Positions 16,603-26,475 of a DNA stretch of 64,000 nucleotides are shown here, in pieces. The stretch comes from Coriobacteriia bacterium (GTDB taxonomy: Bacteria; Actinomycetota; Coriobacteriia; Coriobacteriales; UBA8131). Every line of letters begins with the position of its first letter. Positions within the stretch are counted from its first letter, which is position 1. The translations under genes and the position numbers were made by a program. The DNA lies in assembly GCA_009776725.1 (NCBI GenBank), contig WRNE01000003.1:5-64004 (forward strand), read 5' to 3'. Under the pieces are notes generated by a model. The model had not been told where the DNA came from and did no database searches. It was given only the letters and a program-made list of their open reading frames with translations.

Positions 16603-17748
<1,146 letters not shown>

Positions 17749-17770
17749 CTACATCCCTGCTTGTGTCTGG

Positions 17771-18400
17771 TCATTCATCGGCAGGCCGGCTATTGCCCTT
17801 CGATATCTTCTTATACTCCCGCTCAATGTCGGCCTCTTGGCGCGAGAACTCGCAGCCACAATATTTTTGCCGATAAAAGCCAAGCTCCCTGGCTCTTTTT
17901 TGTCCTTCTTGATAGTATGGGCGCCAGTCGTCGGTCAGAGCCTCTAGCCCATGCTCTGCAGCTGCCTTGGCAAGCTCTTCCAGTAGGATCTCATGGAACT
18001 GGTAAGGCGATATGGTCAAGCTTGTGGCAATCGTAGGGATCCCCATCTCGCTTGCTGTTCTCGCCAAGGCCTGAAAACGGTACCGATAGCAAAGACGGCA
18101 GCGAACCATCCGGGATTGGCGCATTTTATCCTCTGAGCCCTTGTCGGTGATCGGGAAGACGCCTCCGTCGTTGCGTATTGCTTGGAACCAGTCACCCGTC
18201 AAGTAAGGGGCCTCTAAGAACTGTAAGCCGAGTTGTTGCGCGTATGACGCCAAGCTGTCCCGACGTAGCTCGTACTCCGACTGGTAGTGGATATTGGGAT
18301 TGGCAAACAGGATGACAGGGGTGTAGCCCAAGGCGCTAACTAGGTCGAGGGGAACGTTGGCGCAAGGCGCACAGCAAGAATGTAAGAGTAGGCTTTTCAT
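17771..18400 (-). CDS. queH: Epoxyqueuosine reductase QueH
   Basis: QueH (formerly DUF208) reduces epoxyqueuosine to queuosine in tRNA, the last step of the pathway, and replaces the unrelated QueG. The N-terminus LLLHSCCAPCANVPLDLV carries the Cys pair-x2-Cys signature; RCRLCYRYR and YCGCEFS supply further cysteines for the metal/Fe-S sites. 209 residues is typical. Together with tgt and the QueT transporter, it suggests that the cell salvages a precursor; no queC, queD, queE or queF is in the window. Confidence 0.92.
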   Translation of the reverse strand: MKSLLLHSCCAPCANVPLDLVSALGYTPVILFANPNIHYQSEYELRRDSLASYAQQLGLQFLEAPYLTGDWFQAIRNDGGVFPITDKGSEDKMRQSRMVRCRLCYRYRFQALARTASEMGIPTIATSLTISPYQFHEILLEELAKAAAEHGLEALTDDWRPYYQEGQKRARELGFYRQKYCGCEFSRQEADIEREYKKISKGNSRPADE

Positions 18401-18437
18401 AGTTTTTTAGCATACCACAGGCAAATCCCATACCGTA

Positions 18438-18471
18438 ACAACAAAAGGAGCGACTGCTAGAGCCGCTCCTT
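18438..18471 (-). terminator. Intrinsic terminator after csp
   Basis: Stem AAGGAGCG/CGCTCCTT (18464-18471 with 18445-18452), an 11 nt loop, followed on the minus strand by TTTTGTTGTT. It lies about 25 bp past the cold shock gene stop and separates it from queH. Confidence 0.75.
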
Positions 18472-18495
18472 CATTAACGGTATCGATGCGGGCTT

Positions 18496-18699
18496 TTAGA
18501 GCTTACGCACGTTGCTGGCTTGCAGCTTCCCGTTTTGGCCAGTGGTGATGTCGAATTCTACGGGAGCATCCTCGTCTAAAGTCTTAAAACCGTCAGACTG
18601 GATCTCTGAGTAGTGGACGAACAGGTCGTCCCCATCCTCACGGGAGATAAAGCCGTAGCCCTTCTCATTGCTGAACCACTTAACCTTGCCTTCTGCCAT
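18496..18699 (-). CDS. Cold shock domain protein (CspA family)
   Basis: Single OB-fold RNA chaperone of 67 residues. RNP1 is KGYGFISR and RNP2 is DLFVHYS, both intact, with the usual VKWFSNEKG start. It binds single-stranded RNA and DNA and melts structure, and is often induced by cold or general stress. It is monocistronic: an intrinsic terminator follows, and a leader of more than 100 nt with two hairpins precedes it, as is common for csp genes whose translation depends on leader folding. Confidence 0.95.
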   Translation of the reverse strand: MAEGKVKWFSNEKGYGFISREDGDDLFVHYSEIQSDGFKTLDEDAPVEFDITTGQNGKLQASNVRKL

Positions 18700-18772
18700 T
18701 TGTTTGCCTTTCTTTTAAGCCCGCGGGCTTCTAACAAATAGCGCTAGTCAAATATGACCCGCGCCAAACAAC

Positions 18773-18812
18773 TGAGTTCTTCAAAAACTCAAGTGTGAAT
18801 GTTACCACACTT
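18773..18812 (-). promoter_or_regulatory. Two adjacent hairpins in the csp leader region
   Basis: Two perfect inverted repeats abut: TGAGTT/AACTCA (18773-18778, 18786-18791) and AAGTGTG/CACACTT (18791-18797, 18806-18812). They lie 75-115 nt upstream of the cold shock start codon and would form consecutive stems in its transcript, or alternatively serve as an operator. Confidence 0.4.
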
Positions 18813-18971
18813 AAAACAAACAAACATCCCAATTTAGATAAATCGACTAAATGCTACCTCTACGCATTTTTTTAAGTATGATTATGGCTAGTTTGTAAAA
18901 CCAAACAGCCGGACAAGGCTTGACCGCTAAGACGGTTTGTGGCTAGCCTTGCACCAAAACATGCTGGCAGC

Positions 18972-19460
18972 TCAAGCGAAACGGTCCTGCAAGGCCTTCT
19001 TCACAGTCGGAGTCACCCAAGCGTCGACCTTGCCGTTATGGGAGGCAATCTCTTTGACCATCGATGACGAAAGGAACATATGCTCCGGGTCAGACATGAT
19101 CAGCACAGTCTCCAGCTCAGGGTCAAGCTTGTGGTTTATCGAGGCTTGTTGGAACTCGCTGTCAAAATCAGTGACGGCCCGAAGCCCTTTGACGATCACA
19201 GAGGCTCCTTGTTCGCGGGCAAAGTCCACCAACAAGCCCGAAAAAGGCAAGACTTCCACGTTCGTCAGGTCGGCAATTGCGTCCTTGATAAAGCCTGCCC
19301 GCTCTTCTAGGCTAAACAATGGCCCAGATCCTTTGCTCCGCGAATCAGCAACACTGACCACGACACGGTCAAAAATCTGTGCAGCCCGCCTAATCACATT
19401 TATATGCCCCAGGGTCACAGGGTCGTATGTCCCAGGGACAAGCGCACATCGAAACGACAT
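18972..19460 (-). CDS. coaD: Phosphopantetheine adenylyltransferase
   Basis: Fourth step of coenzyme A synthesis: transfer of AMP from ATP to 4'-phosphopantetheine. The nucleotidyltransferase motif T-x-G-H-type is seen as GTYDPVTLGH, and the second motif ISSTMVKE-type as LSSSMVKEIA. VKGLRAVTDFDSEFQQA is the pantetheine-binding segment. I chose ATG 19460 (162 residues), which has GAGG 7 nt upstream, over a GTG two codons earlier. It follows rsmD by a few bases, the usual order. Confidence 0.95.
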   Translation of the reverse strand: MSFRCALVPGTYDPVTLGHINVIRRAAQIFDRVVVSVADSRSKGSGPLFSLEERAGFIKDAIADLTNVEVLPFSGLLVDFAREQGASVIVKGLRAVTDFDSEFQQASINHKLDPELETVLIMSDPEHMFLSSSMVKEIASHNGKVDAWVTPTVKKALQDRFA

Positions 19461-19475
19461 CTCCACCTCACTAGT

Positions 19476-20102
19476 CTAATCGGCAAGCTCCTGGTCAAAC
19501 AGGTAGTACTCGATTGCCGAATTGCCATATTGCTTGCAGGATACCATCTTTAGGCCTGCTAGCCAACGTCTGGCCGACGGATCCGCGCCGTTTTCGCCAG
19601 GCCCGGGCTTCTCCACATGTCGCTCATACGAGACTATACATCCATTTGCTAGCAGATTGTTTTTAATTAATGTGGATAAAACCGTGCCGATGTCTTCCCG
19701 AGTGTAAGCGTAGGGCGGGTCTAAAAACACGCAGTCGTATGGGCCGAGGCGCATCAGGCGCCCAACAAAAGACTTGGACAGCATGTTGGCTTTTATTACC
19801 CGAACCTGTGGGTTGTCGGCTATTTCTAGGCTCCTTAGGTTTTGGATGATGACTTGGATGGCCCTTTGGTCGTTGTCGGCAAAGGTCGCATGGCTGGCTC
19901 CTCTTGATATTGCCTCGATGCCCAAGGCTCCAGACCCGGCAAATGCGTCTAGGACTCTAGCATTCACAAAGCCGTCCTCACGAAGCGTTGCTATGCTTGA
20001 CGCCCAGGCCTCACGGGCCCGGTCGGTTGTCGGGCGGGTATGGGTACCTGGCAAAGTAAGCAGCTGCCGGCCTTTGAACAGCCCGGCAATGACCCTGGTC
20101 AT
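19476..20102 (-). CDS. rsmD: 16S rRNA m2G966 methyltransferase RsmD
   Basis: SAM-dependent Rossmann methyltransferase that modifies G966 of 16S rRNA. Signatures: RVIAGLFKGRQL and RPTTDRAREAWASS at the N-terminus, VLDAFAGSGALGIEAISRGA for SAM binding, and the catalytic DPPY motif (CVFLDPPYAY). 208 residues, slightly longer than many homologues because of an insert around residue 165. It sits between recG and coaD, a common arrangement in Gram-positive bacteria. Confidence 0.94.
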   Translation of the reverse strand: MTRVIAGLFKGRQLLTLPGTHTRPTTDRAREAWASSIATLREDGFVNARVLDAFAGSGALGIEAISRGASHATFADNDQRAIQVIIQNLRSLEIADNPQVRVIKANMLSKSFVGRLMRLGPYDCVFLDPPYAYTREDIGTVLSTLIKNNLLANGCIVSYERHVEKPGPGENGADPSARRWLAGLKMVSCKQYGNSAIEYYLFDQELAD

Positions 20103-20147
20103 TGGCGGCTCCTATATGAAGGCAGGATGCGGCAGGCTGTCATTTTC

Positions 20148-22289
20148 CTAGTCCCAGTCTGCAGTGAGCATTTTGAACTCCCAAGCCAAGACGGCGTGTT
20201 CGGGCTCTGAAAGGCCAGGGTCCCTATCAAGCAAGGCAGCAGCCTCCTTGTTGGCTGCTTCGATGATTTTCCGGTCACGGACCACTTGCACCAAACGCAG
20301 CCTGGCCTTGCCATGCTGGCGGATTCCTAACACATCGCCTTCCTGGCGTATCATTAAGTCTTGCTCTGCCAGGTCAAAGCCATTGGAGCTTTTTTCCAGT
20401 ATCCTTAGGCGCTTTAAAGCATCCTCGGAATTTGTGCCACTGACCAAATAGGCCTCTCCGTCTTTGTCCCCCCGACCGACCCTGCCCCTTAGCTGGTGCA
20501 GTTGGGACAAGCCGAAACGGTCGGCATCGAGAATTACCATCACCGTAGCATTCGGTACGTCCACCCCTACCTCGATTACCGTCGTTGAGACCAAGACATT
20601 GATCAAGCCTGCCCGAAAATCCTCCATGACCTGCCGTTTTTCAGCTGCAGGCAGCTTGGACGTCATCAGGCCGACCCGGTTTTCAGGAAAAACCTGCTGG
20701 CTAAGAAAATCATGCTCTTGCTTAGCCGCCCGTAGATTCTCCTCATGGTCCATATACTCGGTCAGCAGTTCTTCTTCTGGCCCATGATCTGGCTCGCTGC
20801 CGTCTGGAGGGCTCTCATAGGCTTGGCCGATCAAAGGACAGACGATGTAGGCTTGCTCTCCCCTTGCCACAGCTGCCCTAATGGCGTCATATGCCACCCC
20901 GACTTGCTGGCGGTCGAGCAGCCTAGTAGTGATTTGTGCCATGGCCCGCGGCCGTGACCTGATCTCAGAGACATCCAGGTCGCCATAGATCATCAAGGCT
21001 TGGGAGCGCGGAATGGGAGTCGCTGTCATAGTCAGATAATGCACCCCCTGGCCTTTAAGGCGAAGGGCCTCGCGTTGGTTGACGCCAAAACGATGTTGCT
21101 CGTCAATTACCACAAGGGCTAGATCGGCAAAGCCCACGTCTGGCTCGATTAAAGCATGTGTGCCGAACACCACTTTTATCTCCCCGCTGGCCAAGCCGCT
21201 GAGAATGCCTTGACGCTCAATGTTGCCAGTCGACGAGCTGAGCATCGCCCAGCGGACCTGCAGCCGGTCAAGATAGGGCCCGAGCTGGCTTGCGTACTGG
21301 ATAGCGAGGACCTCTGTCGGCGCCATCATGGCTGCTTGTCGGCCTGAGTCTGCCGTTGCCAGTAAAGCGTGCAAGGCCACGACTGTTTTTCCCGAGCCGA
21401 CATCCCCCATCAACAAACGGCTCATAGGGACTGTCCTGGCCAAATCGGCAAATATCTCTTGGACAGCCTTTTGCTGGTCGTTTGTCAGCTTGAAGGGCAA
21501 GGCCTCTAAAAGCCCCTGCACTGCTTTTCCCTGCACGTTGATGGCCTGGCCAGACGGCATGGCTTGGTTGGACTGCTTGCGCCTTAACAAATACAGCTGT
21601 AGGGTAAAAACCTCGTCGAAAGCCAGGCGTTCCCGTGCCTTTCGATAGTCTTCCATGGAGCTTGGATGATGAATCTGCCAAAAAGCGAAACGCCGGTCGG
21701 CCAAGCCGTGCTTAAGCCGCAAATGCGCTGGCAAGGGGTCAAGCATGTCTTTGGTCTTTTGCAAGGCCTCGTTCACGAACCGTTTGACCCAGCCCTGGCT
21801 TATGCCGGAGTTGGCTGCATAGACAGGCTGTATCCCGGCACTGGGAGCGCTGTCCGACTGGTCTTTGTCTAGTACCGTGATCACCGGCGAGCTCATCCGC
21901 CGAAAACCATAGTTGTGCTCCATAATCCCCTGACTGACCAGCATCATGCCTGCGGCAACCTGTTTGGCCAGCCAAGGCTGGTTGAAGAAGGACAGGTAGC
22001 ACATCCCTGAATCGTCAGTGAGGGTGACCTCGATAATTGTCATGCGCGGGCGGATCGGCTTGACCTTGACCTCATAAACACGCCCGAGCACTGTGGCCTT
22101 CTCCCCAATCGGCACTAATGCTATTGGAGTGACGTCGCCAAAATCGTTGTACCTTTGTGGATAGTGCCTGATCAGGTCGTAGAGGGTAAAGACCCCCAGG
22201 CGGTTTAAGCCCTCGATTCGTCCGGCACTGACATAGGGTATCACCTGCACAGGATCGGCTAAGGCGAAGGTCTGGTGAGAGCGTTGCAA
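20148..22289 (-). CDS. recG: ATP-dependent DNA helicase RecG
   Basis: Branch-migrating helicase that remodels stalled forks. An OB wedge domain fills the first ~180 residues. The helicase core has Walker A LLMGDVGSGKTVVA, a DEQH box (VVIDEQHRFG), motif III MTATPIPRS, and motif VI QLRGRVGRG. FAYLVSG-type and LRILEKSSNGFDLAEQDL mark the C-terminal TRG-like region. 713 residues is normal. The frame opens with TTG and no evident Shine-Dalgarno; a GTG at codon 14 is an alternative start. Confidence 0.96.
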   Translation of the reverse strand: MQRSHQTFALADPVQVIPYVSAGRIEGLNRLGVFTLYDLIRHYPQRYNDFGDVTPIALVPIGEKATVLGRVYEVKVKPIRPRMTIIEVTLTDDSGMCYLSFFNQPWLAKQVAAGMMLVSQGIMEHNYGFRRMSSPVITVLDKDQSDSAPSAGIQPVYAANSGISQGWVKRFVNEALQKTKDMLDPLPAHLRLKHGLADRRFAFWQIHHPSSMEDYRKARERLAFDEVFTLQLYLLRRKQSNQAMPSGQAINVQGKAVQGLLEALPFKLTNDQQKAVQEIFADLARTVPMSRLLMGDVGSGKTVVALHALLATADSGRQAAMMAPTEVLAIQYASQLGPYLDRLQVRWAMLSSSTGNIERQGILSGLASGEIKVVFGTHALIEPDVGFADLALVVIDEQHRFGVNQREALRLKGQGVHYLTMTATPIPRSQALMIYGDLDVSEIRSRPRAMAQITTRLLDRQQVGVAYDAIRAAVARGEQAYIVCPLIGQAYESPPDGSEPDHGPEEELLTEYMDHEENLRAAKQEHDFLSQQVFPENRVGLMTSKLPAAEKRQVMEDFRAGLINVLVSTTVIEVGVDVPNATVMVILDADRFGLSQLHQLRGRVGRGDKDGEAYLVSGTNSEDALKRLRILEKSSNGFDLAEQDLMIRQEGDVLGIRQHGKARLRLVQVVRDRKIIEAANKEAAALLDRDPGLSEPEHAVLAWEFKMLTADWD

Positions 22290-22383
22290 GATGCTTGGGC
22301 TGAGGCCGGCCGCCTTACCGCTTGGTGGAGGGTCTGTGCTTTGCCTGGCAATGATCCTGGTTCCTCGTCGGTAGGGGCTTTGG

Positions 22384-24066
22384 CTATTCTGCTGCCATGA
22401 TCAGGGGGTAGAGCGGCTGGTCTCCCCGCCGGGCGTCGATTTCCAGGTCAGGGTAGGCGTCTTCGATTTGGGCAACCAGCTCTTCGAAGTCCTCTTGGTT
22501 CAGCTGCTCTCCAGCAAGGATCGTTAAGGTGTCATGGTTGTCGTCTGAGATGTACTCGACCATTTTTATGGCAACTGAGCCCACGTCGCTTCCGACTGCC
22601 TCGATCATGCTGTCAGAGACCCCGATCACATCGCCTGCCTTGATTTCCTCGCCATGGGCGCTGGTAGCCTCTTTTATCGCATGGGTGATCTCGGCAGCGT
22701 GCACCTCGGCAGCAGCCTCGATCATCTCTTCGACCTCCTCGTCCAGCGAGTGCTCGGAGTTGGCCACGAACAAGGCTGTAAAGCTTTCCGGGACGCTCCT
22801 CGTCGGTACGATGGCAACCGTCTTGTCCGATACGTCAGCCGCAGCTTGGGCAGCCATGATAATGTTCTTATTGTTCGGGAAGACGATCACTTCTTCGGAG
22901 TTCACCGACTCGATGGCTTGGAGCAGCTCGGCTGTCGAGGGGTTCATGGTCTGACCCCCGTTGACAATGATGTCGACTCCCAAAGACTCTAATATAAGAT
23001 GCATGCCGCGGCCGCTGGCCACCGCAATGTAACCGCGTTTCTTTTGGTCGGGCCCGGCATCGCCAAGCGTCTGGCTCCCGTCGGCAAAGCTTGCCGAGAC
23101 GTCTGCGTTTGCGCTTCTTAGGCTGGCGTCCCGCTCGGCTATTTGCAGGTGCATATTGCTGATATGCACCTCTAAGGCCTGTCCGCGCGAGGTCATGTAT
23201 GTCAGTACACTGCCAGGGTCATTGGTATGTACGTGTATTTTGAAGTTGGGATGGCTGCCAACCAGCAACTCGCAGTCCCCCATACTGGCCAAGAAGTCCA
23301 GGGCCTCCTCGATGTCAAGGTCGTTGCTGTTAAAGAGGAACTCCGTGCAGTAAAGGTAGGTGCTTCCCTCCCAATCGTTGATCTGCTCGATTGCTACTTT
23401 GGCCTCGACGCTCTCAGGCTCGTCCGAGCTGAAGCCAGAAATACGAGCCTCGCCGATTTTTTCTCCCAAGGCTGAGGCTACGAATCCTTGGATAAGGACG
23501 GCTAGGCCATAGCCGCCGGCATCGACTACGCCGTTTTCTTTAAGCACAGGCAAGAGGTCAGGGGTCCTTTGTACAGAGACAAATGCCTCGTCGACAATCG
23601 CCCGCAGCGTTGCCTGCGTGTCCAGTCCGGCATCTGCCGCCCTGCTGGCAGCAATAGAGACATCGGCTATCACGGTCAGGATCGTGCCTTCGACAGGCTT
23701 CCGGACTGCCGCATAGGCCACCTCCTTGGACTTCTCCAGAGCATTGGCCAAGGTCTTCGAGTCGAACCTTACTGCATTTTCCAGGCCTTCGCAAAAGCCA
23801 CGTAGGATCTGCGAGGTAATGACTCCCGAGTTTCCCCGGGCCCCCATCAAGGATCCCATGGTAATTGCCTTGCGGATCTCGACCAGGCCTACTGATGGGG
23901 ATAAGGACTCGAGCTCTTTGACCACGCTGTTCAAGGTCAATGCCATATTGGTGCCAGTGTCTCCGTCTGGGACAGGAAAGACATTGAGCTTATTGACGTC
24001 GTCTTTAAGCGATTCCAAGTAGTTGGCGGCTGTCTTAAAATGAAGTATGAATTCCTGAGCATTCAT
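22384..24066 (-). CDS. fakA: DAK2/DegV-type fatty acid kinase FakA (YloV)
   Basis: 560-residue member of the YloV family. The N-terminal DhaL (DAK2) domain has NVFPVPDGDTGTNM with the Mg-coordinating Asp residues and GARGNSGVITSQILRG. A middle domain (~residues 215-320, VGSHPNFKIHVHTNDPG) and a C-terminal EDD-like domain (VNGGQTMNPSTAELLQAI) follow. FakA phosphorylates exogenous fatty acids bound to FakB for phospholipid synthesis; no fakB is in the window. It is followed by recG and preceded by asp23, the standard order. Confidence 0.9.
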   Translation of the reverse strand: MNAQEFILHFKTAANYLESLKDDVNKLNVFPVPDGDTGTNMALTLNSVVKELESLSPSVGLVEIRKAITMGSLMGARGNSGVITSQILRGFCEGLENAVRFDSKTLANALEKSKEVAYAAVRKPVEGTILTVIADVSIAASRAADAGLDTQATLRAIVDEAFVSVQRTPDLLPVLKENGVVDAGGYGLAVLIQGFVASALGEKIGEARISGFSSDEPESVEAKVAIEQINDWEGSTYLYCTEFLFNSNDLDIEEALDFLASMGDCELLVGSHPNFKIHVHTNDPGSVLTYMTSRGQALEVHISNMHLQIAERDASLRSANADVSASFADGSQTLGDAGPDQKKRGYIAVASGRGMHLILESLGVDIIVNGGQTMNPSTAELLQAIESVNSEEVIVFPNNKNIIMAAQAAADVSDKTVAIVPTRSVPESFTALFVANSEHSLDEEVEEMIEAAAEVHAAEITHAIKEATSAHGEEIKAGDVIGVSDSMIEAVGSDVGSVAIKMVEYISDDNHDTLTILAGEQLNQEDFEELVAQIEDAYPDLEIDARRGDQPLYPLIMAAE

Positions 24067-24151
24067 GTTTTATCCTTAAACTTTATTAGCGTCGGTCAAG
24101 CCAGAGGCTTGCCATCGGTCCAGGCAGTCTGTCGGCTGCAGGCAAAGACGA

Positions 24152-24508
24152 TTATCGTGGCTGGTTGATTCCCTGTACGTGGATGCGGACGTCCAAGACT
24201 TTGATTTGGGCATAATGCTCCAAGACATAACGCACGCTGTCCGCCAGGTTCTGCGACACTGCTGCTAAATTGGTGCCATTCTCAATAATGACGAACATGT
24301 CGATAATGGCCCCCTTGTCTGTCATCTCGGTTAGGACTCCCCGACGAAGCCGATGCATCGGCAATATCTTGGCAATCCCATCTTGCATGGAAGGTGCAGC
24401 CATTCCAGCAACACCATAACTTTGATATGCAGCATATCCTGCCAATTCAGCAATCACTTCGTTTGCTATTGAAAGGCTTCCGGGAACTGGATTACGCGCC
24501 TGCGACAT
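24152..24508 (-). CDS. Asp23/Gls24 family protein (YloU-like)
   Basis: Envelope-stress or membrane-associated protein of the Asp23 family, whose precise role is unsettled. I set the start at ATG 24508 (118 residues): GGAGG stands 7 nt upstream, and the conserved sequence (GSLSIANEVIAELAGYAAYQSYGVAGM) begins right after. The earlier in-frame start at 24601 is rejected. IIDMFVIIENGTNLAAVSQNLADSVRYVLE is the family core. It heads the asp23-fakA-recG-rsmD-coaD run. It is divergent from the methyltransferase gene across 121 bp. Confidence 0.9.
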   Translation of the reverse strand: MSQARNPVPGSLSIANEVIAELAGYAAYQSYGVAGMAAPSMQDGIAKILPMHRLRRGVLTEMTDKGAIIDMFVIIENGTNLAAVSQNLADSVRYVLEHYAQIKVLDVRIHVQGINQPR

Positions 24509-24629
24509 CAGATGACCTCCATAACGAATGGCATATCTTTCATATGAAGGAGTATTATACCAGCACAGTAAAACGTTACGTTTCTTAACATGATTCGTCA
24601 AAAATGCCTACTTTTAGCTGGAGGTCTGA

Positions 24630-26360
24630 ATGCCTGATATAGCTAGCCGCTTTAATAGGGACACCATCGTTTTGGATGGTGCGATGGGAAGCTTGCTTCT
24701 AGCCCAAGGAATCGAAGCCGACGAGCATCCGATGTTTGTGAACATCCTCGAGCCAGAGCTGGTCGAAACGATCCATAAGCGCTACTTGTTGGCTGGGGCA
24801 CAAGCAATTACCACCAACTCGTTTAGTGGAAGCCGCGTCTTGCTCGCCCAGCATGGGCTGGCCGACCGGGCCGACGAGCTGAACCGGGCTAGTGTACGGA
24901 TCGCAAAATCCTGCAAGCCGGAACACGTCATAGCCGATGTCGGCCCGTCCGGCCTGTTCTTATCCCCCTATGGAGACGCCTCGTTCAGTGAGGTATTTGC
25001 CGTCTTCGCCGAGCAGATAGGCTCACTGGCCAGCGAGCAGCCAGATGCGATCCTGATTGAGACGATGATCGACATCGCCGAGGCCCGTATTGGTGTAATG
25101 GCAGCGAAGTCCGTCTGCGACCTGCCGGTTTTTGTGTCAGTCAGCTTTGATGAGACCGGCCATATGCCTTTGTCTGGGACCGATCCGGCAACAGCAGCCG
25201 TGATACTTGAGGCCGCTGGGGCTGATGTTGTCGGCATCAACTGCAGCTTAGGCCCGGCTATGGTCCTGCCTTTGATTGAAGAGATGGCAGGTGCGACTTC
25301 CCTGCCGCTGCTGGTACAGCCGAACGCCGGCTTGCCAAAAACCTCAAAAAGCGGCATCGTCAGCTATGACGCTACCCCAGACGAAATGGCTGAGGCGGCT
25401 TGGGCCTTTCGCCAGCTAGGGGTGCAGTTTATCGGCAGTTGCTGCGGCTCGACGCCCTCGCACACAGCGGCAATTTATACTGCTGTAGGCGCTACCGACA
25501 CTGTCCGTCCGCGTTTGAGCCAAATGCCTGGCATGCTAGCCGCTTCCCCGCAGAAGCTGGTACGGGTCACAGTGGACGGGCCATGTACAGTGATTGGCGA
25601 ACGCATCAATCCTACGAACATGCCTAAGCTTTTAGCTGGACTTAGCCAGGGCGATTTAAGCGAGGCGCTTAGCTTGGCCATTGACCAGTCGGCAGCTGGT
25701 GCAGACCTGCTTGACATCAATACCAACAGCAGCTCGATCGATGCCAAAGACATCATGGCCGGCTTGGCAAACGAACTGGCCTTTACAGTCAAAACCCCCC
25801 TTGTTTTAGACTGTCTGGATACCGAGGCCCTTGAAGCAGCTTTGCAGGTTTACCCCGGACGGGCGGTCATCAACTCGGTCAATGCTGGTGAAACGAGCCT
25901 TTTGCGCATATTGCCCCTGGCCCAAAGATATGGGGCGGCAGTGATCGGCATGTTGACTGACGGCCGTCGGCTGCCGGAGTCGGTCGAGGAGCGGCTCGAG
26001 CTAGCCGAGAGGATCATCCATGAGGCAAAAAACTACGGGCTTGGCCCTAACGACCTTCTATTCGATGTCTTGGCGTTGGCCTTGGTAGCCTCGCCAAACG
26101 CTCGGGAGGACGCCATACAGACCATATTGGAGCTGAGAAAACGTAGGCTTTTAAGTGTGTTGGCGATATCGAACATTAGTTATAAGCTAAACGATAAAAG
26201 CACCTTAAACGCCGACTTCGCCAGAGAGGCTGTCGAGGCTGGAGTCAGTGCCTTGATTTTAAACCCGAACGACGAGACAGTCATGGCCGCCTATTTAAGT
26301 GCCAATGAACAACGCCAGGCTGACAAGCTCCATCCCTTAGGCCCCAGCGTCAGCGTCTAG
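24630..26360 (+). CDS. Homocysteine methyltransferase plus pterin-binding protein (MetH N-half)
   Basis: 576 residues with two of the four modules of cobalamin methionine synthase. Residues ~1-290 are the homocysteine domain: DGAMGSLL start, and zinc ligands Cys204 (GINCSLG) with the pair Cys271-Cys272 (GSCCGSTP). Residues ~315-565 are a dihydropteroate synthase-like methylfolate domain (IGERINPTN, DLLDINTNSSS). The cobalamin-binding and reactivation modules are absent; the frame ends naturally after the pterin domain. A separate corrinoid protein would be needed. A clear GGAGG lies 6 nt before the ATG. No operon partners. Confidence 0.9.
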   Translation: MPDIASRFNRDTIVLDGAMGSLLLAQGIEADEHPMFVNILEPELVETIHKRYLLAGAQAITTNSFSGSRVLLAQHGLADRADELNRASVRIAKSCKPEHVIADVGPSGLFLSPYGDASFSEVFAVFAEQIGSLASEQPDAILIETMIDIAEARIGVMAAKSVCDLPVFVSVSFDETGHMPLSGTDPATAAVILEAAGADVVGINCSLGPAMVLPLIEEMAGATSLPLLVQPNAGLPKTSKSGIVSYDATPDEMAEAAWAFRQLGVQFIGSCCGSTPSHTAAIYTAVGATDTVRPRLSQMPGMLAASPQKLVRVTVDGPCTVIGERINPTNMPKLLAGLSQGDLSEALSLAIDQSAAGADLLDINTNSSSIDAKDIMAGLANELAFTVKTPLVLDCLDTEALEAALQVYPGRAVINSVNAGETSLLRILPLAQRYGAAVIGMLTDGRRLPESVEERLELAERIIHEAKNYGLGPNDLLFDVLALALVASPNAREDAIQTILELRKRRLLSVLAISNISYKLNDKSTLNADFAREAVEAGVSALILNPNDETVMAAYLSANEQRQADKLHPLGPSVSV

Positions 26361-26403
26361 GCATCAGACAACAAGCAGGCTATGCTGGTCAAGTTGGTAT
26401 AAA

Positions 26404-26447
26404 GCTTGGACTTGGGCAAGCCCTGACAGGCCTACGCAAGTCCAAGC
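26404..26447. terminator. Strong hairpin between convergent genes
   Basis: Perfect 11 bp stem GCTTGGACTTG (26404-26414) with CAAGTCCAAGC (26437-26447). On the minus strand the stem runs into TTTATACC, so it probably ends the aldo/keto reductase transcript. It could also slow plus-strand transcripts from the methyltransferase gene. Confidence 0.6.
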
Positions 26448-26475
26448 AATAAGCAATAGCTTTGGTTGCTAAGCC

